The notes beneath the pieces were generated by a model. That model did not search any database. It saw nothing but the letters and a program-made list of their open reading frames with translations, and had not been told where the DNA came from. Position numbers and translations under genes: made by a program. Below, piece after piece: positions 1 to 7,584 of a DNA stretch of 54,468 nt. Within the stretch, counting starts at the first letter, position 1; each line of letters starts with the position of its first letter. This DNA is from Spirochaetaceae bacterium (GTDB taxonomy: Bacteria; Spirochaetota; Spirochaetia; SZUA-6; Bin103), in assembly GCA_028820215.1 (NCBI GenBank), contig JAPPKD010000131.1, forward strand, positions 1 through 54,468, read 5' to 3'.

Positions 1-51
1 TCGTCCCTCCGACCCGAATCGGCCGACAGAGACCCCTACAGCGCAATTTCC

Positions 52-640
52 TCAGAACACCCTGGACTTGTCCAGGCGATGGCACCATGCCATCGTCTTC
101 GTCCTGGTCACGTTGTTGTCGGTGGTCATGAGGACCGTCGCGTCGGCATCGGGCGTCCACGCCATGGTCGGCCACGCCTCGTTGACCACGTCCCAGGGCT
201 CGATTCCCTGGCCGATCGGATGGTCGGGGTCGGTGACCGTGACCCGCATGGTCTGCCCGAACTCCACCGTGAACTCCGATCCCTCCCGTTGCTCGTGCGG
301 GATACCGAGCAGCGCCGACCACTTCGGCCACGCCATGTAGGAACGGATGGCGTGGTGCAGCATCACCACGCCCTGCTTGGCCGTGCCGACCGCCTCGACG
401 GCCGTCGCCCCAGGTCGCGTCCATGTCGGCCGCCGTGTCGCCGCCGGCGTTGTAGAACAGCAGCACGTCGTAGGCGTCGGGCGCCACGCCCCACGCGCGC
501 GAGAAGTTGCTGATGTCCTGCGGGTAGGCGACGACGTCCTCGAACGAGTCGAACAGCCGCTTGAACGCCGGCACGTCGTAGGCGTGTCCGCCGATGATGA
601 CGGCGACCGAGATCTTTCCGGGATTCAACCGTTCGGGCAT
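52..640 (-). pseudogene. ThuA-like domain protein, frameshifted and truncated
   Basis: Starts at ATG 640 behind GGAGG. The N-terminal frame reads ISVAVIIGGHAYDVPAF and then YDVLLFYNAGGDTAADMDAT, as in small ThuA-like (trehalose-utilisation type, class I amidotransferase fold) proteins. Near 400-410 homology jumps to another frame reading AVEAVGTAKQGVVMLHHAIR and continuing through TDPDHPIGQGIEPW to TMAWCHRLDKSRVF. One extra base explains the jump. The protein then stops at RVF, where ThuA proteins usually continue with a QSGHDN-type motif, so the C-terminus is also missing. ThuA relatives sit in sugar-use gene sets and their exact reaction is unclear. The FAD oxidoreductase stop lies 16 bases upstream, so the two were probably one operon. 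Two lesions favour a pseudogene, but one could be a sequencing error. Confidence 0.75.
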
Positions 641-656
641 GTGGTCCTCCGTGCGG

Positions 657-1856
657 TCAGTGTCGGCCGCCCGCGTGCAGGCCGTGCTGGTAGTCGGCGT
701 GGCAGATGTGGGAGTCGATGAACTCGCGTGCCTGCTGCGGATCGAACCGGTCCGGCGCGAAGGCGCTGATGTCGATGCCGGTGCGGCCGTCCACGGCCCA
801 CTCGGCCGCGAGCAGGCCGGCCACCGGGTTGTAGGCGAAGCCGCCGGAGTGGAAGCAGCCCGCGCAGATCAGGCCGCGCACGCCGGGCACCGGGCCCAGG
901 ATCGGCTCGCCGTCCGCGGAATAGGCCAGGAGTCCCACCTTCTCGATCTCCCACGACAGCGGCGCGACGCCGGGCACCACGTACTGCAGGCGGCGCAATT
1001 CCCGCTCCCGGATCTCCGGGTCCACGGAGAAGCTCGACAGATGCGTCTCCCGCTCCGGAGGGGGCACCTCCTCGCGGTCCGGCGTCTCGATGCCGATCAG
1101 CACCCGATTGCCGAACGCGGGGCGGTAGTAGCCGTGCCGCGGATGGTCGTTGACCGCCGGCAGGACCACCGGCTTGGGCACCGGCGTGGAGACGTAGCGC
1201 TGGTGCACGAACACCTTCGACGGCATGCGCCAGCCGAACTTCTCCAGCAGCCGGATCGACCAGACGTGCGAGGCGCAGACGACGACGTCCGCCTCGATGG
1301 TCTCGGCCTCGGTGCGGACCCCGATCACGCGGTCGCCCTGCATCGGGAACTCCAGCACGGGTTCGAATTCGCGGATCTCGACGCCCAGCTTGCGCAGGTG
1401 GGCGCCCATGGCGGCCACGTACTCGTCCGGCTCGCTGTAGCCGGCGATCGGATCGTACAGCGCCCAGGCGTCGTCCGGGACCGCCATCAGCGGCCAGCGG
1501 CGGCGCATCTCGTCCGCGTCCAGGATCTCGTAGGGGGCCTCCAGCCGGTCGTAGAGCGGCAGCATCTCCACCCGTCCCGCGCCCTGGTCTTCGGCCAGGT
1601 TGAGGGTGCCGACGTCGTGGAAGGTGTAGCCGTCCACCTCGCGGCTGAACCGGTGGAACAGCTCCAGGCTGACCTTGCGGGCGCGAACGGCGGTCTCCGT
1701 GCCCATCAGCCCGGTGATGATGCCGCCCGCCCGCGAGCTGGAGCCGTCGCCGATCGGCCCCTTTTCCACCAGGATCACCTGGCCGGCGTTGCGGTCGGCC
1801 AGGTGGAAGGCCGTGCTCAGCCCGATCACGCCGCCGCCCACTACCACGATGCGCAT
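657..1856 (-). CDS. FAD-dependent oxidoreductase, DadA/sarcosine oxidase type
   Basis: 399 residues from ATG 1856. This start places the dinucleotide-binding strand at the very N-terminus (MRIVVVGGGVIGLSTAFHL, an Rossmann GxGxxG motif); an upstream ATG at 1877 would add seven unrelated residues. The next segment, ILVEKGPIGDGSSSRAGGI, is the usual FAD region of the DAO/sarcosine/dimethylglycine oxidase family. Near the C-terminus GLICAGCFHSGGFAYNP is the second FAD-contact region. The family oxidises secondary or tertiary amino acids in the cytoplasm; the substrate here cannot be told. It lies directly upstream of the broken ThuA gene on the same strand and is divergent from the RraA-like gene across a 130-base region with two palindromes. 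Confidence 0.85.
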   Translation of the reverse strand: MRIVVVGGGVIGLSTAFHLADRNAGQVILVEKGPIGDGSSSRAGGIITGLMGTETAVRARKVSLELFHRFSREVDGYTFHDVGTLNLAEDQGAGRVEMLPLYDRLEAPYEILDADEMRRRWPLMAVPDDAWALYDPIAGYSEPDEYVAAMGAHLRKLGVEIREFEPVLEFPMQGDRVIGVRTEAETIEADVVVCASHVWSIRLLEKFGWRMPSKVFVHQRYVSTPVPKPVVLPAVNDHPRHGYYRPAFGNRVLIGIETPDREEVPPPERETHLSSFSVDPEIRERELRRLQYVVPGVAPLSWEIEKVGLLAYSADGEPILGPVPGVRGLICAGCFHSGGFAYNPVAGLLAAEWAVDGRTGIDISAFAPDRFDPQQAREFIDSHICHADYQHGLHAGGRH

Positions 1857-1870
1857 GACGCCGCAGTGTC

Positions 1871-1933
1871 GAGGCATGCCTCCGGTGGGTCAAGGCCCCA
1901 AGAGTCGTCGCCTTCGGCTCCGGCCATGGCCGG
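1871..1933. promoter_or_regulatory. Two perfect palindromes in a divergent promoter region
   Basis: Between the divergent starts at 1856 and 1987 lie GAGGCATGCCTC (1871-1882) and CCGGCCATGGCCGG (1920-1933), both perfect palindromes. Either could bind a dimeric regulator of the flanking genes. In GC-rich DNA palindromes of this size also arise by chance, so this is only a candidate operator region. Confidence 0.25.
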
Positions 1934-1986
1934 GGCTGATTCGCGTCTTGTCGCCCGAGAGTACGGCCGGTAGGCTCGCGCTTCTG

Positions 1987-2697
1987 ATGGACAAAGCACT
2001 CATCGAAAGCCTCGGGGATTCGGAGACCGCCCTGGTATGCAATGCCCTCTCTGCGCTCGGTCACTCGGAGCCGCACACGTACGCGATGGACGGGCGCATC
2101 CAGTGCATGACCCCGGACCTGCCGCCACTGGTGGGAGAGGCGATCACGATCAAGATCGACACCTGCACCCCGGAAGGAGGGCCGCAGACGGAGCCGTACT
2201 TCGCGATGATGGAGGCGATCGAGGGGAGCGAGTTGCCGCGCGTGATCGTGGTGGAGACGGTCGGCCCCGATCCGTACCGGGAGTGCGTGATGGGCGACGG
2301 CATGGCCAAGGGCTTCATGGCCGCCGGCGCCATCGGCATGGTGACCTCGGGCGGCGTCCGCGACCTGCCCGGCATCATCGATCAGGGGTTCGGCATGTTC
2401 GCGATCGCGCGCGTGATCCAGCACGCGGCGCTGCGCTGGTCGGACTACGGCGAGCCGGTGCAGGTCGGCGGCATCACGGTGCGGACCGGCGACCTCATCC
2501 ACGGCGATGAGGGCGGCTGCATCGTCATCCCGGAGCCCAACCACGCCGCCATCGTCGAGGCATGCCGGCTGGTCAACGACTTCGAGAAGCAGGCGCACGT
2601 GATGATCCGCCGCACCGACCTGGACGGCGCCCAGAAGCGCGCAGGGATGGACGAGCTCAGCGGCCGGTTCGAGCGCGCGTTCGGTGCCCTGCGATAG
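1987..2697 (+). CDS. RraA-like protein (HMG/CHA aldolase or demethylmenaquinone methyltransferase-like fold)
   Basis: 236 residues from ATG 1987. The family core is visible: GDGMAKGFMAAGAIGMVTSG followed by GVRDLPGI, where the G-x-RD signature belongs to RraA-like proteins. Members with catalytic activity are divalent-metal-dependent 4-hydroxy-4-methyl-2-oxoglutarate/4-carboxy-4-hydroxy-2-oxoadipate aldolases; others bind RNase E. Near the C-terminus GDEGGCIVIPEP matches the family's conserved GDxDGVxVIP strand. A catabolic retro-aldol role is more likely than an RNase E role, because the neighbours are oxidoreductases and a transketolase. It could be co-transcribed with the transketolase-like gene downstream (gap about 135 bases). 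Confidence 0.85.
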   Translation: MDKALIESLGDSETALVCNALSALGHSEPHTYAMDGRIQCMTPDLPPLVGEAITIKIDTCTPEGGPQTEPYFAMMEAIEGSELPRVIVVETVGPDPYRECVMGDGMAKGFMAAGAIGMVTSGGVRDLPGIIDQGFGMFAIARVIQHAALRWSDYGEPVQVGGITVRTGDLIHGDEGGCIVIPEPNHAAIVEACRLVNDFEKQAHVMIRRTDLDGAQKRAGMDELSGRFERAFGALR

Positions 2698-2832
2698 CGC
2701 GGCATGGGTGACGCCAAGCGCACCTTGCGGTAGGCTCAATCGATGGCGCCGCCACCGCCGCGGCGCTCTCCGAAGACCATCACGCACCGCGGCCCGTCGC
2801 AGGCGTCGGCGGTGCCGACAAGAGAGATGACA

Positions 2833-5367
2833 ATGGGTACTGACGGAACATCAGTTCTGGTTCGCACCGCCGCGCCCGCGGGCGAGGCCTCGGAGCACAG
2901 CGTCCAGCTCCCCGCCTACGACCGGCAGCGGCTGGAGGACGTCGGCTTCCTGACCGCCATGACGCTGACCCTGCTCGGCAACTACGCGCAGACCGGCCAC
3001 TTCGGCGGCCCGCTGGCCTACACGCCGTACAACATCGCCCTGCACCTGGTGGGGCCGGAGAACGGCGGCCTGCGCTATGACTACCGCCGGCCCAAGCATC
3101 CGTTCGGGGACAAGCTGCTGTTGGCCGGCGGGCACAACATCCCGACCCTGTACGCTCTGTGGATGGTCATGGGCGAGGCGATGGCCCGCCGCTATCGCGC
3201 GACCGGTCATCATCGCTACGCGGTCGATCCCGAGATCGCCATGCTGCCGATCGATTGCCTGGGCTTCCGTCGCGGCGCCGGCGCGCTGGCAACGCTGCTC
3301 GAGGACAACGGCCTGGCCGACGATCCGCTGTTCGCACAGGCGAAGTTGCGCGGCATCCGGTCGCTGGCCGGCCACTCGGAGACCACCGACCTGATCAACG
3401 ACGTCAACGGCGGCCCGTCAGGCATCGGCATCGCCACCGCCGCCGGCAAGGCCGCCTTCTGGGACTTCATGGGCGCCGGCGACTCGCCCAAGATCGTCGC
3501 CCTGGAGGGCGAGTTCGCCATGACCTCCGGCCATTCGCAGGAGATGAAGACGCAGGCCGTGGCCCAGAAGGTGGGCAAGCGGCTGCGCATCCTGCTGTCG
3601 TACAACAACGCCGGCATCGACGACTCGCTGGTCGGCGGCGTCGTGTCGGAGTCGTTCGACGGGTACCGGATCGCCGAACAGTGGTCGGCCTACGGCTGGA
3701 ACGTCCTGACCCTGGACGACGGCAACGACTACGACCAGGTCGTCGGGGCGCTCAAGACCATGAAGGAGTGGGACCCGGACGACCGGCGGCCGATGATCGT
3801 GGTCGGCCGCACCACCAAGGGCTGGTGGCCGGCGGCTACCAACGGCACCATCGCCGGGTTCGGCGAGCAGTTGGTCGGTTATCACAGCCACCCGTACGAG
3901 ATGAAGATGAACGTCCCGTACTTCGTTGCCCTGGCCGGCACCTTCGAGCAGCGCTTCGGCGTAACCTTCGAGGGGATCCACGACGGCCCGGTCGACGACG
4001 AGGCGGAGCGCATCCGCCAGTTCAAGACCAACATCGACGTGGTCATGTCGGTGCTGGAGCAGAACGGGCTCGGCGAGTGGCTTGCCGACCGGCTGGTGGC
4101 CATCGGCGACGACGTTGGCGACGACGCCGCGTTGCGGGTCGACAATCGCACGGATCCGTTCCAGGACGAGCGCCTGCGCGTCTCGGCCATCCCGGTGGAG
4201 CCTCAGACGGTGAGCGCGGGCACCGGCGAGGAGAGCATCGAGCTGTTCAAGCAGCCGGGCGAGGTGCAGGGCACGCGCCGCGCGATCTCGGAGGTGGTGA
4301 AGTGGCTGAACCACGTCACCGGCAACCGGTTTCTGACCGTGTCGGCCGACCTGTCGGGCTCGATCAACGTGGAGAAGGGGTCGCTCACCGGCCATTACGA
4401 TCCGCTCGCCAACCAGGGCGGCACGCGGCTCAAGGCGGCCATCCAGGAGGCCGGCAACGCCTCCACCGCCATCGGGCTGGTGGGGCAGAGCGCCTCGCTC
4501 GACCCGAACGTGCACTCCGGCGTGTGGGCGCTGAGCGGCAGTTACGGCGCGTTCACGCCGTTCATGTACCTGCCCGCGCGCGTGTGGAGCCAGCAGAATC
4601 AGGACAGCCCGTTCCGGGTCGGCGTCCTGCACATCCTGGCCGGGCACTCCGGCCCGGAGACGGCGGCCGACGCGCGCACGCACTTCGGCATCTTCGCGCC
4701 GCAGGTGTGGAAACTGTTCCCGCGCGGCCAGGTCATCACGCTCAGCTTCTGGGACTACAACGACGTGGCGCCCGGCTACTTCGCCGCGGCCGAGATCGCC
4801 GCCCGCGACCCGCTGGTCGGCGTGATCGTGATCGAGGTGGCGCGCCCGGATTTCCCGGTGGCCGACCGCGCGACGTTTGCCGACACCGACCTCAAGGCCG
4901 CTGCCAAGGGGTTCTACGTGATCCGCGACTTCGATCCCGGCAAGCCCCGCCACGGCTACGTGCTGGCCCAGGGATCGAGCTCGACCTTCAACCTGCTGCA
5001 GGCGCTGCCGCACCTGGAGGAGCAGGGGATCAACGTCAAGGTGGTCGCGGCCATCAGCGAGGAGCTCTTCGACCGCCAGCCGCAGGCCTACCGCGACGCG
5101 GTGCTGCCGGCCGCGGCCAAGAACGACCTGATGGTGGTCACCACCGGCACGCAGCGCATGTGGCCGGTGCGCGACGTGGGGCCGCTCACGTCGGAGTACT
5201 CCCTGGTCTCCGACTGGCACGACCGCTGGCTGACCGGCGGCTTGGAGTCCGACGTGATCGCCGAGGCGCACCTGGACGAGCAGTCGATCGCGGCCGGCAT
5301 CACCCGCTTCGCCGCCGACCGCGACCAGCGGCTCGCCCGCCAACGGGAGGCGCTGGCAGCGCTGTAG
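2833..5367 (+). CDS. Transketolase-like thiamine-diphosphate enzyme
   Basis: 844 residues. ATG 2833 is preferred because AGAGAG lies 6-7 bases upstream; in-frame ATG 2827 would sit directly on it. Transketolase landmarks appear in order: GGHN (about residues 99-102), HSETT...GGPSGIGIATAAG (181-205), and a ThDP/metal region EGEFAMTSGHSQE (225-237) ending at YNNAGIDD (257-264). The usual GDG of the ThDP motif reads EGE here. The C-terminal half holds the pyrimidine-binding and transketolase C domains in one chain. At about 840 residues it is longer than the usual 650-700-residue enzyme. It should transfer a two-carbon ketol unit between sugar phosphates or a related keto compound; donor and acceptor are unknown. 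A short gap to a convergent sulfotransferase follows. Confidence 0.8.
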   Translation: MGTDGTSVLVRTAAPAGEASEHSVQLPAYDRQRLEDVGFLTAMTLTLLGNYAQTGHFGGPLAYTPYNIALHLVGPENGGLRYDYRRPKHPFGDKLLLAGGHNIPTLYALWMVMGEAMARRYRATGHHRYAVDPEIAMLPIDCLGFRRGAGALATLLEDNGLADDPLFAQAKLRGIRSLAGHSETTDLINDVNGGPSGIGIATAAGKAAFWDFMGAGDSPKIVALEGEFAMTSGHSQEMKTQAVAQKVGKRLRILLSYNNAGIDDSLVGGVVSESFDGYRIAEQWSAYGWNVLTLDDGNDYDQVVGALKTMKEWDPDDRRPMIVVGRTTKGWWPAATNGTIAGFGEQLVGYHSHPYEMKMNVPYFVALAGTFEQRFGVTFEGIHDGPVDDEAERIRQFKTNIDVVMSVLEQNGLGEWLADRLVAIGDDVGDDAALRVDNRTDPFQDERLRVSAIPVEPQTVSAGTGEESIELFKQPGEVQGTRRAISEVVKWLNHVTGNRFLTVSADLSGSINVEKGSLTGHYDPLANQGGTRLKAAIQEAGNASTAIGLVGQSASLDPNVHSGVWALSGSYGAFTPFMYLPARVWSQQNQDSPFRVGVLHILAGHSGPETAADARTHFGIFAPQVWKLFPRGQVITLSFWDYNDVAPGYFAAAEIAARDPLVGVIVIEVARPDFPVADRATFADTDLKAAAKGFYVIRDFDPGKPRHGYVLAQGSSSTFNLLQALPHLEEQGINVKVVAAISEELFDRQPQAYRDAVLPAAAKNDLMVVTTGTQRMWPVRDVGPLTSEYSLVSDWHDRWLTGGLESDVIAEAHLDEQSIAAGITRFAADRDQRLARQREALAAL

Positions 5368-5419
5368 GGTTCCAGTCCACCCAAGGCGCGCCGAACTGAT
5401 CCCAGTCCGGGGAGCGGAG

Positions 5420-6202
5420 TCAGTGCGAGTCGTTGGTCCACAGTCTGGCTGCATCGCAAGCGGTATGGACTCCGGGAAAGTACAGCTCCATGTTGGAGCC
5501 GCAGATGGAGTGGATCATGTCATCGAGGTACTCCGGGTCCACGAATGATTCGATCCGCTCCGTCCAGGTGCCGCGATTCAAAACGCCGCGAGCATCATCC
5601 AGCGAGCTCACGGGGATCCGCAGGAACTCGGCCAGGCGCTGATGCGAAGAGCTCAGCTCGTGCGTCCGAAGCACGACGGAGCGATCCGGGGGAATCGAGG
5701 TGATGCTGGTGTCGACATGCCGGTTCCACGCATGCAGGTACGCCTCTACGGAGAACACTCCAAGATCCGCGAGCGCGCGATCGTGAAGGCCGTGGGGGTA
5801 CCGGTCTGGCCGGAACCACCACCGGAGGAACTTCACGGTGTCGTCCGGCACGCCGGGTCCGACGAGGTGCCCGTCGATCGACTGAAGCCATGTGTGACAG
5901 TCGCGCACCAGCACGATGAACTGTGCGGCCGGAAACACCGCCACAAGGTGATCGATGATGAACTGGTTCGCCCAGGAGATGTCGTACTCCAGGTCGAGCC
6001 GGGCGTCCCGCTCGCGGAGATACGCCCTGACAGCCGCGGTCGAGAGTTGGCCACGAGCCTCGTTGAGAATGAGATTGAGTGTCTCCGCGCGTTCAGGCTC
6101 GTGGGCAGCGCGGTGGTTGGCGGACAGGAGCCCCGCGAGCGAGGCAGTGCCGGACTTGGCCTGGCCTACGCAGAATGCCTTGACCCGCGGCGCAAAGCGC
6201 AT
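5420..6202 (-). CDS. Sulfotransferase family protein
   Basis: 260 residues from ATG 6202, chosen because GGGGAGA lies 6-7 bases upstream; an in-frame ATG at 6223 has no such site. The N-terminus VKAFCVGQAKSGTASLAGLL is the PAPS 5'-phosphosulfate loop of sulfotransferases (residues about 12-22). FIVLVRDCHTWLQSI is the matching 3'-phosphate-binding strand with its R-D-x-x-x-x-x-x-S pattern. Such enzymes move sulfate from PAPS to a hydroxyl or amine on a sugar, lipid or small molecule; the acceptor is unknown. It follows the class V aminotransferase by 62 bases on the same strand, so an operon is likely. It needs PAPS, which is interesting given the non-functional-looking APS-kinase domain of CysN in this window. 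Confidence 0.8.
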   Translation of the reverse strand: MRFAPRVKAFCVGQAKSGTASLAGLLSANHRAAHEPERAETLNLILNEARGQLSTAAVRAYLRERDARLDLEYDISWANQFIIDHLVAVFPAAQFIVLVRDCHTWLQSIDGHLVGPGVPDDTVKFLRWWFRPDRYPHGLHDRALADLGVFSVEAYLHAWNRHVDTSITSIPPDRSVVLRTHELSSSHQRLAEFLRIPVSSLDDARGVLNRGTWTERIESFVDPEYLDDMIHSICGSNMELYFPGVHTACDAARLWTNDSH

Positions 6203-6264
6203 TTCGACTCTCCCCTGAGCCATGACGATGACGGGCTGATCTTCCGCCGAACGGGGCCCTCGCC

Positions 6265-7458
6265 CTACGCAGCCTCTGTGGCCATTGCGTCGATCAGGCG
6301 GTCGACCTGCGCGGGGGAGACGAAGTAGTGGGTGGAGATGCGCAGCGCGTCGTGCCCGTCCCGGACGTGGTCGTCGACCCGCAGGTTGTAGCCCTGCTGC
6401 AGTCGGGCGCGCCATCCGGCGGCGTCGCCGCCGGGCGGCACGACCAGCGTCGTCCCCGGAGCCACGAACTCCCGCTTGGGTGAGTTGACGGTGTCCATGC
6501 CGGGAATCTCGGCGAGCCCGGCGCGGAGCCGCTCGGCCAGCAGGTGGTTGCGGGCTTCCACCGCGCCCATGCCGATCTGGCGCAGCCACGCGGCCGCCAC
6601 GCCGATGCCGGCGCGTGTCGGCAGGTCGAACGTGCCTTCCTCCTCGTACCGCGAGGCGCTGGGGCCCGGCGGCGTGGTGATCGTGCCGAAGCGCTCCTGG
6701 AACTCCTGCCGGACGTAGAGCACGCCGGTCCCCGACGGCGCCAGCAGCCACTTGTGCAGGCTGGCGGCATACAGGTCGCAGTCGTACGCGGTCACGTCGA
6801 CCGGGACGCGGCCGATCGCCTGGGCGCCGTCGACGGCGATGATCAGGCCGTGCTCGCGCCCCAGGCGGCACATCGCCTCGATCGGATAGCGGATGCCGCC
6901 GCGGGTGACGTGGCAGAAGGCCAGCACGCGGGTGCGGCCGGTGATCGCGGCGCGCAGCGGCTCGATCAACTGCGCCGCGTCCTCGACGGGACTCGGCAGT
7001 TCCACCTCCCGGACCACCAGCCCGTCGCGGGCGGCTCGGGCGCGCCAGGGCTCCACGCCGACCGGGTGCTCGTGGCTGGTGGTGAGGATCTCGTCCCCGG
7101 CGCGCAGGCCGGTGACGCCGTCGGCGACCAGCGCCAGCCCCACCGAGGCGTTGCGGTTGATGGCGAGCTCCTCGGGCCGCGCCCCCATCAGCGCCGCCAG
7201 CTCCGGGATGGCGACCTCGTCGTTGTAGCGCCGGTAGTCGATCTTGCCGGCGTCGGGGTCCTGCGAGAGGCGCAGGTAGCCTTCGTGAACGGCGGCGATC
7301 ACCGGGTCGGGCGGCACGCCGAGCGCGGCGCTGTTCAGGTAGACCAGGTCCGGATCCAACGGAAAGCGGGCACGGATCCGCTCCCAGTAGGACTCGTCGT
7401 CGGCGGCTCCCCGTCCCCAGGAGACGCTCATCGCGCGCTCGATCGCTGCATGGCTCAT
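6265..7458 (-). CDS. Class V aminotransferase (cysteine desulfurase / isopenicillin N epimerase-like)
   Basis: 397 residues from ATG 7458. It is a PLP fold-type I enzyme. Asp210 in VDGAQAIG contacts the pyridine nitrogen, and Lys236 in ASLHKWLLAP is the Schiff-base lysine. TSHEHPVGVEPWRARA (about 127-142) matches the cofactor-phosphate region in the isopenicillin N epimerase/cysteine desulfurase-like branch. There is no clear C-terminal catalytic Cys loop of a true desulfurase, so epimerase, lyase or aminotransferase chemistry on an amino acid is more likely. It sits upstream of the sulfotransferase in the same direction and is divergent from the flavin oxidoreductase gene across a region holding a long inverted repeat. 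Confidence 0.85.
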   Translation of the reverse strand: MSHAAIERAMSVSWGRGAADDESYWERIRARFPLDPDLVYLNSAALGVPPDPVIAAVHEGYLRLSQDPDAGKIDYRRYNDEVAIPELAALMGARPEELAINRNASVGLALVADGVTGLRAGDEILTTSHEHPVGVEPWRARAARDGLVVREVELPSPVEDAAQLIEPLRAAITGRTRVLAFCHVTRGGIRYPIEAMCRLGREHGLIIAVDGAQAIGRVPVDVTAYDCDLYAASLHKWLLAPSGTGVLYVRQEFQERFGTITTPPGPSASRYEEEGTFDLPTRAGIGVAAAWLRQIGMGAVEARNHLLAERLRAGLAEIPGMDTVNSPKREFVAPGTTLVVPPGGDAAGWRARLQQGYNLRVDDHVRDGHDALRISTHYFVSPAQVDRLIDAMATEAA

Positions 7459-7469
7459 GGGCGGGGACT

Positions 7470-7517
7470 ATGGGACCCTCGGGTCTAGTGCGCAAGCAGT
7501 ACACCCGGGGGTCCCAT
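7470..7517. repeat. 15-bp inverted repeat with 18-base spacer between divergent genes
   Basis: The left arm at 7470-7484 (ATGGGACCCTCGGGT) is complementary to the right arm at 7503-7517 (ACCCGGGGGTCCCAT) apart from one position that would be a G-U pair in RNA. The repeat begins 11 bases upstream of the aminotransferase start. It may be a dimer-binding operator shared by both directions or a leader hairpin on the minus-strand transcript. Confidence 0.55.
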
Positions 7518-7584
7518 GGAGAGGTTGGGGATGGGGGCGGAAGCGAGTCCGGAGGACTCGGTTCCGCCGGCGCCATGAGTACCC

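Noticed and set aside
625..2787. A 720-codon open frame on the minus strand across several genes
   Set aside because: It runs through the FAD oxidoreductase and RraA genes in a shifted frame, is Arg/Gly/Ala-rich, and shows no domain. Long non-coding frames are expected in GC-rich DNA.
3418..5454. A 678-codon open frame antisense to the transketolase
   Set aside because: It is a mirror frame of the transketolase gene with low-complexity composition and no recognisable motif.
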